A DNA stretch of 64,000 nucleotides, taken from contig JANHCV010000008.1 of assembly GCA_025594325.1 (NCBI GenBank), positions 744,001-808,000 on the forward strand. Reading direction: 5' to 3'. Both the position numbers and the translations under genes were made by a program. Origin of the DNA: Blastocladiella emersonii ATCC 22665. Its lineage: Eukaryota; Blastocladiomycota; Blastocladiomycetes; Blastocladiales; Blastocladiaceae. The notes under the pieces are model-generated. The model did not search any database. It had not been told where the DNA came from and saw only the letters and a list, made by a program, of their open reading frames with translations. Positions 9,936-21,450 of the stretch are shown here, in pieces. Each line of letters begins with the position of its first letter. Position 1 is the stretch's first letter.

Positions 9936-11593
9936 TCATATAGCCCTGCCGGCCTCATCAAGACCCTGCCGAATGAACAAGAACAGCTCGCGCATCGCCC
10001 ACTCGCTGCCGTCCTTGCGCTGGACACCCTCCATCGCCGCGATCACTTCGAACGCACGCACAACCGCGTCCGCGGCGGCAGGCCCAACGACGCGCCCGTC
10101 CCGGTGCGCGCCGCGCAGCCCAAAGGTCCAGCTGCGGAGCACCACGTACAGCTCGCCCGTCGTGCACTTGGTGCCCACGTCTTTCCGGACAGGGATGGCT
10201 GCAGCCGTCAAGGCATCGACGATGATCTGCGCGTTGGATTCGGGGCGCTGCAACTTGCGACAGTGGGGCGTGGCGTGGGTGTGCGCGCCGGAGCGAAGGG
10301 AGGAGATCCGTGCACAAAACCTGCACACCGAAGTGGGGTCACGAGGAGGATCGGACGACTCGTGCTTGAAGCGGGCGCGTCGAAAGCACTCTGCCCCGCC
10401 TGAACCGCCGGTTCATAAGAGCGAGGGAGCGCGTATGCGTTTCGCCGCGACGTTGATGATCCAGGCGATTCCAGGCAAACAATATGTCCTTGCCGCTCCA
10501 CAACCTCGTCAAGCCCGCACTCGCGGACAAAGACAAGCTCCGTGATCGGGTCCGCGACGTGGCCCATGGCGTAGTACATTTTGCCGGCAAAGACTTGTTT
10601 CAGCTGGCGGTGGCGCTTGACCTTGGCAGTGACTGTAATCACCTCGCCTAGGATCGCGAGGAACTGCGGATAAAAGTCGCGCACCGACTGGCCCGGGTAA
10701 ATCGTAAGTGCGGTCCACCGCGTCGCCCATTCGCGCCGCCAGTTGAGGTTGGTCGCATTGAAAAAAATTCGACGCGCTTCCTTGTCGCTCGTCGTCTCCT
10801 CGAGGAACACGGCGTAAACGGCGTGAAGATCAGGCGAGACCATGGGGCGCGCCGTAAATAGTGCGGATGCGAGCGTGTTCGGTGTGTTGACCACCAACTC
10901 GAGCGCGGTAAGAAATTTGCGCACGTCGGCCTGCCGGTAGCCGAACAGCTTTGGAGCATTCGTCCGAATCGTTTTGGCCAGCTGCGGATCGTAGGCACAA
11001 ATTATGCCGGGTGGGTCAGGTGGTGGTGAGCGAGGACGCGGCGAGTGCGAGCGTTGCCGGCTGCGGGACCGCGTGCGGTCGCTGGCCAGTGGTTGTCGAG
11101 GCGGTGAGCGGGAGCGGGATCGATGTTGGAAGACGCTCGCTGAGTGCGCCCGGTTCTCGTGAAAACGCTCGTAAAGAGGCCGCTCGTGAGGGGGTGCGGT
11201 GGGCAGATGGCCGAGAGAACTTGGAACTCGGCGAGATGGCGGCGACGCAAAGTCCTGCGGCTGCGCGGAGAAAACGACTCCACTACTCGAGAGCAGGCCG
11301 CCGTTGCCGGAAAGGAGGTTTGGATGGGACCTCGATAAGTGCGTCTCGAGCCGAGCTCGAAGTCGCTCAAGGTCTGCGATTCGGGCCGATAGGTCGCGGC
11401 AGACAAGCTCTGACCGTGACAGGTCCGATGTAACACGCGAAAGAAGAGTTGCGTGCATCAAGGCTATCCGAAGCTCCAAAGTATTGCGCAGAACGGCTTC
11501 AAGAAGCGCGCGTTGTTCGGCTCGGCCGAATGGGAGGCTCGTCCAGGGGTCATAATTCGCAAGCAGCCTGTCGGCCGCGCGGACCGAATCCAT
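9936..11593 (-). pseudogene. GSR-5: gag-like SR-rich gene with one late frameshift
   Basis: ATG at 11593 (MDSVRAADRLLANYDPW). Order: N-terminal helix with 'EQRALLEAVLRNTLELRI'; coiled segment 'DLERLRARLETHL'; SR region ('RSRSRQRSHSPRPRS'); 'DPPGIICAYDPQLAKTI'; gag-like domain with 'ETTSDKEARRIFFNATN' and 'WTALTIYPGQSVRDF'. The first frame runs on to 10208. The zinc knuckle (CRFC-x10-HTH-x4-C) and C-terminal domain ('EVIAAMEGVQRKDGSEWAM') are in the next frame from about 10328 to 9936. A single indel near 10330 therefore separates the knuckle from the gag-like part. A true gene with an unrecognised intron there is possible, but no good donor/acceptor pair is seen. Same strand and orientation as GSR-6 upstream. 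Confidence 0.7.
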
Positions 11594-11969
11594 GGTGCTA
11601 TCTGGGTTCACTGCATGGAGTCGTGTCTGCGGAATACATTGCATTGGGTCCGTAGTGTCGCTTGAAGGGAGCAGACGTGAGGATGATCGGCACGAGCGGT
11701 GAAACGCGGCTCGCGCTGCAAGCCACCGAGTCCGAGTCACGCCGCCACGCGAAGATGTCTCGCGCGTGCCGACGCAGTGGTGCCGACGCGTCCCGAGCGA
11801 GCATGACGAATAAAGAGCTCATGCGTCGCTCGCTCGATTCTGCACATCAATCAACCAGGTGAGCTACTCGACTCTTTGGCGAAGTTCCGGCCATCTCAGC
11901 CCGCAGGCAAGTAAGGGGAACCCACAACAAACTGTATCCGGTGCGATTCCAACCGACAACGAGCCCGAA

Positions 11970-13742
11970 TCACGCAGCAAGCCGTTTCCGGATATACACG
12001 AACAGCTCGCGGAACGCCCCTTCGCTTCCATCCTTGCGCGTGACCCGCTCCATGGCCGCAATCACTGTACGGCCGCGCACGATGGTGGCGATCTCCGTCG
12101 TGGTTCGCCCGCGTTGATTCTTGCGCAGCCCAACCGCCCACCCGCACAGAATCCGGTACCACATGCCGGTGGTGAAGCCTAAGCCGATACCGGGGTCGAC
12201 TTGGATCCCGGCAACGTCCAGTGCAGCGACGATCGCATCCGCATTGGTTCTCGGCGACTGCAGTTCGGGGCAGTTCCTGGCCGTATGGGTGTGGGATCCC
12301 GAGGAAAGGTCTGGCACGGCGGCGCAGAAGGCGCACTGGACGCTACCTGATGTGTCAAGCGGCGGGCGAGCTGCAATTCCTGGATGTGGCGAATGTGCTG
12401 CGGAACGAGAGGACGGCAAATCCGAGATTTCACCGGGTCCGTGCAACGAGCAGGAAGGGGAAGCGATACTTGTGTTCGAGAGCTGGTTGTTGCTCGATGC
12501 CGACGCGAAGTCGTGATCCAAGCACTTGGACTTACTCGACAGCGAGCTGACCATGTGCCCGAACACGAAAACCATATCCTCGAGTCCAAACTCGGGCCGA
12601 CGGACCATGCGCGCAAGAGAATTCGCTGCGCCGTCGACCACCTGGCCCAATTTGTCGGCTAGGATCTGCTTGAGTCCGCGCTGACGCGATCGGGACGGAC
12701 TGAGCTCGGCCACTTCCTCAAGGAGCGCGACAAACCGCGCGAAAAAGTCGCGCACCGTTTCACCTGGCCGGATCTTCAACGCGAGCCAGCGATTGACCCA
12801 GTCGCGCCGCCACCGCGGGTCCGCCGCGTTGAGGAACACGTGGCGAGCCTCCTCGTCGGACATGGTGTCGAGCAAGTAGACTCCGTAGATGGCGAAAAAG
12901 TCGGCCGAGACGCGCGGCCGCGCGTCAAGGAGTGCTCGGGCCAGTGCACCAGGCACAGCTGCGACCGATCGGGTCTCCTGCAGTAGAAGGCGCGCGGCAG
13001 TTGGGTTCGGGCCACGCAGCAGGTCAAGATCGAAAAAGCTATTACGGATAGCTGTACTAGGCGAGCGCGCGGGGGAGCGTGACCGTGGTCGCAAACAAGG
13101 TGAAGAATTAGGTCGGGACAAGCGAGAGCGAGAGCGTGGTCGATCGCGCGAATCGCGGGAGCGGGACTCGCGCGATCGACTGGGTGAACGCGATCGAGCA
13201 TGTGGATAGGCCCGGTCGGCGGGTGAGCTCGTCTGCGAGGGCGAGCGGGATCTGGTGTGAACTCGCGTACGAGATCGTGCACGCCGGTCGTACGTTTGGA
13301 AAGTAGAGCAGGTTTGAGAGCTCGAGGGTAAACGTCGAGGATATTCGGGAGACAAGGTATCCGATACCGGGGCCACCGGCCGCTCCGTTGTGCCAGTAGA
13401 AGCGGACCATGATCGAGCAAGTGGGTGCACCACAGAACCAGGTTTGTGCGCAAGCTCAGGTACACTTGCAGCGCTGCTGTAAGCGATAGAGGACAGGTCG
13501 TGGCTCTGCTTCTCAAGGCGATCCTGGAGCCGCTCTAGTGCCCTGATCTCGGCAACGGCGTCCGTAATACAGTGACCCGAGGCGGACTCGAGTTGGCTGC
13601 GGAGAACCGAGTTGACCAAGGAGAGCCGAAGCTCTACCAGTTGGCAAGTGACGCCGTTGAGAGCGGCACGATGGTCCAGCCACCGGCCCGACGGCGGCGG
13701 ATCATAACTTGCAAGCGTCTCGGCCGCGCCAGACGACTCCAT
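11970..13742 (-). CDS. GSR-6: intact gag-like, SR-rich, zinc-knuckle protein
   Basis: The only complete GSR copy: 590 codons from ATG 13742 (an in-frame ATG at 13754 is also possible). Residues about 1-90: helical 'AAETLASYDPP' and 'RALERLQDRL'-type segments. About 140-260: SR-rich. About 265-400: gag-like domain with 'GALARALLDARPRVSADFF', 'MSDEEARHVFLNAADPRW' and 'GETVRDFFARF', resembling retrotransposon-gag helices. About 475-500: zinc knuckle C-x2-C-x10-H-x-H-x4-C. The C-terminal 90 residues hold 'ATIVRGRTVIAAMERV' and 'GAFRELFVYIRKR'. It may bind RNA or assemble like Gag; that is inference. No pol, protease or LTR is visible nearby, so this could be a stand-alone (domesticated) gene family or the gag of an element with a distant pol. 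The space 11594-11969 holds no supported gene. Confidence 0.75.
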   Translation of the reverse strand: MESSGAAETLASYDPPPSGRWLDHRAALNGVTCQLVELRLSLVNSVLRSQLESASGHCITDAVAEIRALERLQDRLEKQSHDLSSIAYSSAASVPELAHKPGSVVHPLARSWSASTGTTERPVAPVSDTLSPEYPRRLPSSSQTCSTFQTYDRRARSRTRVHTRSRSPSQTSSPADRAYPHARSRSPSRSRESRSRDSRDRPRSRSRLSRPNSSPCLRPRSRSPARSPSTAIRNSFFDLDLLRGPNPTAARLLLQETRSVAAVPGALARALLDARPRVSADFFAIYGVYLLDTMSDEEARHVFLNAADPRWRRDWVNRWLALKIRPGETVRDFFARFVALLEEVAELSPSRSRQRGLKQILADKLGQVVDGAANSLARMVRRPEFGLEDMVFVFGHMVSSLSSKSKCLDHDFASASSNNQLSNTSIASPSCSLHGPGEISDLPSSRSAAHSPHPGIAARPPLDTSGSVQCAFCAAVPDLSSGSHTHTARNCPELQSPRTNADAIVAALDVAGIQVDPGIGLGFTTGMWYRILCGWAVGLRKNQRGRTTTEIATIVRGRTVIAAMERVTRKDGSEGAFRELFVYIRKRLAA

Positions 13743-13871
13743 GACATGTTCCATTTTGTATTGCATCAAGTCGCACTGCTGAGAAACGGCTGATCCGAGC
13801 CACGGAGGGAGGTTGAGAGCGGAGGACCGGCGTGGCGAAAGCGAGTGGCGCGCGCGGCCCACGTGATGGAA

Positions 13872-13882
13872 ACGCGTCTCGC
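13872..13882 (-). promoter_or_regulatory. ACGCGTCTCGC element upstream of GSR-6
   Basis: Identical 11-mer 130 bp upstream of the GSR-6 start, with a further ACGCGT ten bases on. From here to 14541 the sequence is GC-rich and C/T-rich on the plus strand with no supported gene; it is probably promoter and 5' UTR of the gene at 14542. Confidence 0.45.
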
Positions 13883-14541
13883 ACCTGCCGACGCGTCGCG
13901 CCGCCGCGCCGAGCCGGGCCGCGCCGGATGCTTGTTACCCGTCCGCCCGCCCGCCGGCGCCGCGGATCGGCCCGCACCTGCGCTCCACGCGCACTCATGG
14001 AAACAGCCAGCTGAGCGCCGCCACACTCCCTGCGCGCCGCGGCCCACGCACTCGCCCACCAACTCGCCCTTCCCTGCCCGCCCGTTCTCCTTTCTCCGAA
14101 CGGCCCCATTCTCGCGTTTCCACGGGCCCGTGACTCGCTCACACGCGCTCGTTCGCCCTCATCCCGTCGCACTGGCCAGCTCCTGCACTTTCCTCCTGAC
14201 TCGCCCCGCCGCCTTTGCGTCACTTGCGTGAGCGCACGACGCCCGCCCCAACTTCCCTCCTCGCACCTCATCGCGTCCCCTCTCGCATCTGCCCGAGCCT
14301 GTCGCACCCGATTTGGCCGCCCGCGCGCTTCGCCATCCTCGTTCGTGTGCAGCTGGCTCGACGACGCGTGACCATCGCCGCCCAGAACCTTCTCGGCTGC
14401 CTGCCCGCCGCGCATCGACAGCGCGCCGTGCGCTCGTCGATCTATAGATCACCCTCGCGATACCCTCCGAGTAGGTTCTCGTTCGCCATACCGCAATAGC
14501 GCCGCTCGCTCACTCGTCCGGACGTGTAGTACACCTAGACC

Positions 14542-17500
14542 ATGTCCTCCTCGCCTGCGCCGTCTACCCGTGCGGCGTCAGCCGGGCCGCCGCCGTCCAT
14601 ACCCGGCCCGACCACCGAGCTGCCCTCCTCATCGGCGACCGACACCGAGTCGAGTCCACGTCGACCCGCCGCGTCGAGCAAGCCCGCGACGACGCCGCCA
14701 TCCTCGACTGTCGACGCGGCCGCCTCGTCGCTCGGGCTCACGCCGCAACACCGCCCGCGTTACTCGGCCGCCGCCCCCGCTGCCGAGTCCGACGCGTCAG
14801 GCCAAACACTCCCGCAACCACCGCACCCGCACTACGCGTACCCAGCGTACTTCCACGGCCCGCCGCCGCCGCCATCCAGCGGTCCCCCGCCAGGCTACCC
14901 GTACGACTACTCGGCCATGGCAGCTGCGGCCGCCGCCGCCGCGGCCGCGGGATTCCCGGGTGCTGCCGCGGCCGCCGCGTCGCTCCCGCCGCGCCCGTTC
15001 GCGACGCCGTTCCGGTTCGCCACGCCCGGTCCCCCGCCTCCGCCCTTCGACCACCACCACGGCGGCAGCACGGGCGGCGCCGGTGCCCCGATCCCGGCAT
15101 GGTACTCGAGCATGGCCGCGACCGCGGCATCGACGGGCGACGCCGACCCGCCGCCGCTCGACCACGTCTCAGCGCGCAGCCTCGCGCTGTACCGCGAATT
15201 CAAGCGCACGCAGGAGGAGGGCGACCGCATCCGGATCCAGGCGGGCCAGTTCCCGCTGCACTTAGCGCCGCACGCGGCGCCGCACCCGCACTACCAGCAG
15301 GCGCTCATGCACCAGCACTTCCTCGACGCCCAGCCTCAGCACCCGCCGCCGCACCCGTCCGTCGACGGTCCAAGTCGGCCGGGCGCACGCAAACACGCGG
15401 CGTCTGGCGGCAAGAAGTCGTCCGCTACCGCCGGTGGCGGTGACCTCGCCAAGCGCGTCGAGCCCGCGGGCCGCGGCGCGACCGTGGCGTCCGGGATCGC
15501 GTCGGGCGCCACGCCGTGTCCACCCGTGACCGACAAGTTCCCGACCATGAAGCGCGTCGAAAAGGCCGGCCTCGTGCGCAACGACCAGATCCCGCGCGTG
15601 ACCGCGGCCGCCCTGGCCTCGTCCTCGCCCGGTCCCAACGCCGACGCGCCGCTGGGGTTCCGCAACCTGCCGAGCCGGCTCGCGGCGTCCGAGAGCGCGC
15701 GCAGGGCGACGGTGTCGCGGACTCCAGTGTACGTTCCATTCACTATTCCGCTACTCGGGCAGGACTGACTTTTGGGGATGTAGATCGCGTCGACCTGAGC
15801 AGCCTAACACCGAGCCTGTCTCGCACGCGTCGAATTCATCGAGCCGGTTCAGCTTCAACGGGTCGGCCGCGGATGCCGCCACGCCGAGCTCGGCGCCGGC
15901 CGCGGCGCGGACCCGCACCACCTCGACGCCCGCAACCACCGAGACATCGGCCGCCGAGCCCGAGCACACGCCGGGTCCCGATCCCGGCCCGCCGGCAACG
16001 CCCGCGACGATCGACGCGATGCACGCCGACTTCTGCGCGGCGCTGCTGGTCGACCTGCCCGACGACCCGGACGGCATCCTGAAACTGGAGCGGTTTGAGG
16101 CGGCCATCGACTTTGCGTGCACGAGCTGCAAGAACAAGGGGTACGAGGGCGACAAGCAGGACGGGTTCATGCGCACGCTGATGGCGGTGCACACCATCGT
16201 CAAGGACAAGCTGTACCGTGCGCGGCAGTGCACCATGGAGCAGTATTTCACGCAGTTCCACAAGATCTCGCGCGCCCAGGTGTACCGGCTGCTCGACTGC
16301 CACACGATCCTCATGGAGCTGCACGATTTCGCCGTGCGCCCGTTCAAGCAGCGCATCTGCCGCACCTTGAAGAAGGTCGCGCCCAACGCCGACACGCGCC
16401 GCAAGCTCTGGCAGGCCGTCCTCGACCGGTACCGCGGCAACGTCAACAACCTCACGTCGGGCGATATCACGTCCACGTGGCGCGAGTTCGCTAACAACGA
16501 CCCGCAGCTCCGCGACCTGCTCGCGGCCGCAACCACCGCGGCGGCGGGTAAGTCCCGCCCCTCGACATCCGCTGCGCGCAGCCGCGCCGCCGCCCGCGCG
16601 TCCGCGACGCCCGGCCACGACGACGACGTGTCGTCGGTCGGCACCGCGACGCCCGCCGGTGTGCTCCCGATGCAGCACCCGCCCATGGCCGTCTTCAACA
16701 ACGCGGGCGTCGCGCCTCCGGCGCCGCTCGGGATCCCGCAACAACCGCAGCGCGCAAGCTCCATGGCGCCGCCGTCGTCGACCCCGCACCACCACGCGGC
16801 ATACCCGCCGCCGCCGCCGTTCCACCACCACCACCCGCACGGGCACGCGCACAGCCCCGCGGCCGACGAGTTCCCGTGCCGCCTCGCGTCGTTCTCGCCA
16901 GTGTTCCTGAACCAGGCCGACGACCGCGTCGCCCCCTCCCCCGCCACCGCCGCCACCATCCCTTCATCATCCGCGCGCGGGTCGCGCAACACCTCGCTCC
17001 CGCCGATCCCGCTCCCCGCGCGCGCGCCGTCGCTCCCGCCCAGCGCTCCTGCGCCTGTTCCCGCGGCGTCGCGGCTCGTCGCGGCACTCGATCTCGCGCC
17101 GCGGTTCCCGCCTCAGCAGATGCAGCAGCAGCGCGTCAAGTCGGCGTCGATCGTCTCGGCGACCGTCACGCCGATCCGGCCCTCGGTCGCGTCCGCGGCG
17201 CACGCGCTGCTCCAGGTGTCCGCCATGACGCCGCCCGCGGGCGGGTGGGGGGTTCAGGTCAAGGCCGAGCCACACGCCGTGGAGACTGCGGCGGTGTCGA
17301 CGCCGACGAAGCCCAAGGCGCGCGCGAAGCGTAAGCCGGTGGCGAGCAAAGCGGACACGAACGGCGACGAGCCGCCCGTCAAGCGCCGGCGTCGGACTAA
17401 GAAGTCGGACGGTGAGCCGGCGGCGGACGGCGAGAAGCGGAAGGCGCCGCGCAAGAAGTCGGCGGCGGTGCTGCTGCCGGTTCCCACGGGACCGGCGGTG

Positions 17501-19501
17501 TTTGGTCCACCGGGCGTGCCGTTCTCGCACCAGGTGTACGTGCAGCACGCGCCCATGGAGGTCGACGTCTCGATGCACCAGCCCGTGGCATCCGTCGCGG
17601 TGCCGGCTGAGCCCATGACTGTCGATCCCGCACCCATGACCGCCGCCGACCCCGCGTCGGACCCCGCCGCGCCCGCCGGCGAGGAGCCCGTGCATCCCGT
17701 GATCGAGCTCCCGAAACCTATCAAGATCCCGCCGCTCGACCCGACGCTGCCGCACGTCACGCTGTCAACGACGTCGTCGGGGCAGCCGGTGCTGCTCGAG
17801 CCCCGCTTCGCGGCCGACGACTGGGACTTTGACGCGGCGTGCATCGCCAAGCTCGCGTGCACGCCGCCCGCGCTGCACCGCCGCATCGCGTCGGGCGCGT
17901 GGTCCGCGGCGGCCTCGAGCACATTCAACATGCTGCGCCCGTTCACGCCGACGGTCGTCGCTACGGCGCGCGCGACGCCGCGGGTCTCTTTCAAGACGGG
18001 CGGCGGGGAGCACTCGCGCCACGCGTCCGGTGGGACCGACGCGGGGATGATGCTGTCACACCGCACGCCGCGCGGCGGGCTGCTCGCGCCGCTGCCCGAG
18101 GATCTCGAGGGAAGCGGCGGCAGTGGAGCCCTGTCCCTGTCCGTGTCGCTGAGCGCGACGCTAATGCAGCACCACCGTAGGCGCGCGTCGCAGCCAGCTT
18201 CGTCGGCGCCAGCTTCGGCGCGGACCAACGGGCGACCGAGCCTGCCGCCGTCGCTCATGAACAGCCCGCAGATCGACGCCGTGACGATCGGCATCTTCAA
18301 GTCGCCCAACGGCGTCCGCGGGTCGCGCCTGATTCCGCCGCCATCGTCGGCGCAGGAGGAGTCGACGCATCTCGACGACGCCTACGCGATGCCGCACGGC
18401 ATGTGGACGCTCCCGCAGCACTTCCACCGCGGTGCCATGTACGAGAGCAGTAGCGGGTTCGCGCTCCCGCCTTACCCCGGCGCCGCGGCGGGCCCGTTCA
18501 CGCCGCGCACGGGCATGGCGATTTCGCAGGCGACGGGCGTCCCGATGATGGTCGTCGACGCGTGGCAGCAGCAGCCGCAGTTTCGGTACGCGCCCCATGG
18601 CGCCGAGTTCACGCCCGCGAACGCGCTCGCGCTCGACGCTGGGCCACCTGATGCCGCGGCGGCGGCGGCGCAGCGCGACTGGGTCGTGTACGGCGATGCG
18701 CGGGCGGCCTCGGCCGACGTGCAGCCGCAGTACCCCGACGCAGCGCAGCACCACCACTACCACCACCACTTCCAGGCCGGCAGTGGGATTCCAGAACCCG
18801 TCATGGTCGACGCGGCGCGGCTGTTCGGGATGCAAACCGGCGGCAACGGCGAGCTCCACCCCGACGACGCGGCGCGGCTCATCTCGATCATCTCGCCGCA
18901 GTACCTGCACGAGCCGTCGGCGGGCAGCGGCGGTGGTGGCGGCGAGCACTTCCTCGATGCCGTGTCCGCTGCTGCCTCGGCTGCCGCCGCGGCGGCGTGC
19001 GGGGAGGGCAAGCAGCAGCACTTTGCCGCGTCCGCGTCCGAGCCGCCACCGACGCCGGCCGCCATTGAGTCGTCGTCGACCATGTTCGCCGTGCAGCAGC
19101 CGACGTTTCCAACATCTGCCGCGGCCATGTTCCACGCGATGCAGCACCGCGCGCAGCACCACCCGATGCACTCGTCGCCGTTCACCGAGGAGCACCACAC
19201 GTTCTCGGAGGGCGACGTCGCCGACTGCAGCAGCGTGTACAGCCTGCCGGTCGGGATGGGCGCTGGCATGGGCGACGGCGGCGCTCACGGCGAGCATTAC
19301 TACTACCAGCACCAGAACTCGCACATTTACCACCATCACCGGTTCGCGCAGTCGCAGTCCATGGGCCCGCCGCCGATGCACCCACACGCGTGCCCGCCGA
19401 TGCCGTTCGATGTGGCCGCCCAGCAGCAGCAGCAGCACTATGTCCCGCCGCAGCTAAGACGCGCCATGTCGGCGTCGGCCGCGGACGCGTACACGGGCTA
19501 G
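14542..19501 (+). CDS. Large low-complexity, probably nuclear protein of 1,634 residues
   Basis: Two exons, 14542-15728 and 15784-19501, joined by a 55-nt intron (GTACGT donor, GACTGAC branch, GTAG acceptor); phases agree. The first exon is Pro/Ala/His-rich with an alanine run. Residues about 475-640 are the only well-folded-looking block, with 'FEAAIDFACTSCKNKGY', 'DGFMRTLMAVHTIVKDKLY' and 'ISRAQVYRLLDCHTILMEL'. The last string faintly resembles the helix-turn-helix of ParB-like proteins, which is not enough for an assignment. Residues about 900-955 are a bipartite-type basic region (KRRRRTKK), a likely nuclear localisation signal. The C-terminal 500 residues are rich in Gln, His and Ala. 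A transcriptional or chromatin regulator is plausible but not shown. Coding GC is very high and unlike the neighbouring family genes, so it looks like an ordinary core gene. Confidence 0.8.
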
Positions 19502-19955
19502 CCGCGCTTCACTTCTCTCCCCTTCATTTCACGCGTATTCCGACCACTTAATCCATCATGTCTGCATGTACCCTCGCCCGCCCGCCCGCTCGTTCGTGCT
19601 GCATGTCGCGCGCGGCGCGGCAGGTATCACTGTTTCTCACACATAAAAACCATCCTAACGTTGGAACCTGGACCTGGTCGGCTGGCTTTGATGACGAAGG
19701 CGCTCCGAGGAAGTGATTTCGATGTATGGGCAAAGGCTGGAGCGAGACGGGCGGGAGCCGTGAGAAAGATCAAACGAGAGCGTGCGTGACAAGCGAGGGG
19801 CCTGATCCCGGCCGGCAAGCGGACCGAGATACGGATCAAAAGCAAGTGCAGGCGGAGAGCGAGGTGTTGCGAAGGACCGGTTAACAGCTGAGTAGCGCGC
19901 ACCTCGCGAAACGATTCGAGGCGCGCGCGATACGCGAGAAAGGTCCACGATCCCG
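19502..19955. other. Intergenic, no gene seen
   Basis: The 3' flank of the plus-strand gene and the 3' flank of the minus-strand recombinase relic. Short frames here have no recognisable content. No LTR or terminal repeat is obvious. Confidence 0.5.
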
Positions 19956-20912
19956 TCACTTCTCTGGCCCGCTTCCGTCGAGCGCGGTCGCAGCACCTGT
20001 GCGGAACGAGTACGCAGTGAGCTCGGGCCGATCTGTGAGGTGGCGGAAGTCGTCAATGAACTCGGACTTGATCAGCAGCAATCCGCCCGGAAGGAGGAAC
20101 AGGGGCCCGTCGGGGTAGCCGATGCGGCGGCGGTGCTTGATGAAGGCGGAAACGACGGCCGCGGGGCACACGGGCTCCTCGTCGGGAGCGCGCGGTACCG
20201 TGACGGCGGTGCTGTGGCGGTAGAGCGGGTCTGCCGTGTGGCGCGGGAGCTGCAGGGTGAGACCGTGGCTGTTGAGCGAGGCGCCGGCGAGAAGCACGAG
20301 TTCGCACGCGTCGGAGCGTGAATCGGGCAGAAGCTCGTCCAAAGAGTGCGTGGCGTAGAAAGCGACGACGGCAACGGCGCGGTGCGCGAACTCGAGGTAA
20401 GTGGTCGGCAGGATCTCGACGTAGCGGATCACGTCCTCGAGCAAGACGGGAGGAGGGCGGACAAAGTTCTTCTCAGGAAGGCATCTTTTGAGCTTGAAGA
20501 TGCCGCGGAGAGTCATCTGAACCTCGTAGGATTTGACGGCGGCGGCGGTTGAGGAGATACCGCGAAACGCGTGCGCGCGGCCGAGACGACTCAGGTACTG
20601 ATTGATGGTGGTAGGTCGCAAGCGAGGATCGAGCCATGCGGCAAAGGCGGCGAGCGAGCGCGGCGTGGGCACCGGGTCGCATCCCATGGTGTCGACGAAG
20701 GTGCTCCAGTGCTGCTCGGCCAGCGCGTAGGCCGCCTCGGTGCGACTATTGCGCCCAGCTTCGGCAAGGGCGTGGGCACGGGCCAGCAACGCCTCTTAGT
20801 CGATCGCGGGAGGGACGGCGCGAGCACGGCGCGGCGGCGCTTGCTGAGGCGCGGACGGTGCCAGGGCGGGCGCGTCAAGTCGGCTGCTGTGGTAGCCGTG
20901 GGGAGATTGCAT
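19956..20912 (-). pseudogene. Tyrosine recombinase relic (Crypton or DIRS type)
   Basis: ATG 20912 (MQSPHGYHSSRL) leads to an in-frame TAA at 20798-20796, after which the same frame stays open to 19956. The remainder has the two-domain layout of eukaryotic tyrosine recombinases. The SAM-like N-terminal domain holds 'SRTEAAYALAEQHWSTFV' and 'RLRPTTINQYLSRLGRAH'. The catalytic domain holds 'YATHSLDELLPDSRSDACEL', where the usual first catalytic Arg position reads Ser, and 'AYSFRTGAATALDG', the HxxR box with Tyr in place of His. The frame ends before any nucleophilic Tyr. It has lost the stop-free frame, at least one catalytic residue and the C-terminus, so it is inactive. No reverse transcriptase is adjacent, so Crypton fits slightly better than DIRS. 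Confidence 0.65.
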
Positions 20913-21450
20913 GGTGTTGGGAGCGCGATGTTGTTTGCAAGGAGAGGATGAGGGAGTGCGAGCGGATCGGCCCAAGGGGCGGCGAGTTCGCCTCGGTCGC
21001 GGCTGCAACAGCGATCGTCGCCGGCCACGTGATTCGTGATGTCGGCGACATGAACGACGCGAAGCGATCGCTTGTGGCGCAGCTCGGGTTCAGCAAGCAA
21101 AGTCTCTGACGGGATCAAAATGCACAGCTTAGTACGCCGTGAGGCGGTTCATGGATTGCGATGCGAAGCTGACCATGGAGTTGGCGCGGATGAGGACACG
21201 AGCCCACGCCGGGATGGCCAAATCGTTGGCGGCGAGCTAGTCGAGGGCGAGGACGATGGCCGTGGCCTCATCGAGATTGATGGTAGGTGGCGGTGCGTGT
21301 GGCCAGAGGTCCCTCTGGCGCGGCGGAGCGAAGGATCGGCACGCGATGCGACGACACCCGCGTGACCGCGCACATGCATGGCCGTTTTCGCTCGCCCTCC
21401 GCAGCGAACGCGCTCTCTCATCGATGAAGCACTGAAACCATCTTCGGACC
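20913..21450. other. Intergenic, no gene seen
   Basis: The 5' flank of the recombinase relic and of HPF-1. No family motif and no copy of the HPF upstream element was found here, in contrast to the other HPF genes. Confidence 0.4.

Noticed and set aside
11594-14541. LTRs bordering the GSR-5/GSR-6 region
   Set aside because: Apart from the short upstream element and leader resemblance, no long direct repeat flanks either gene as far as can be seen by eye.
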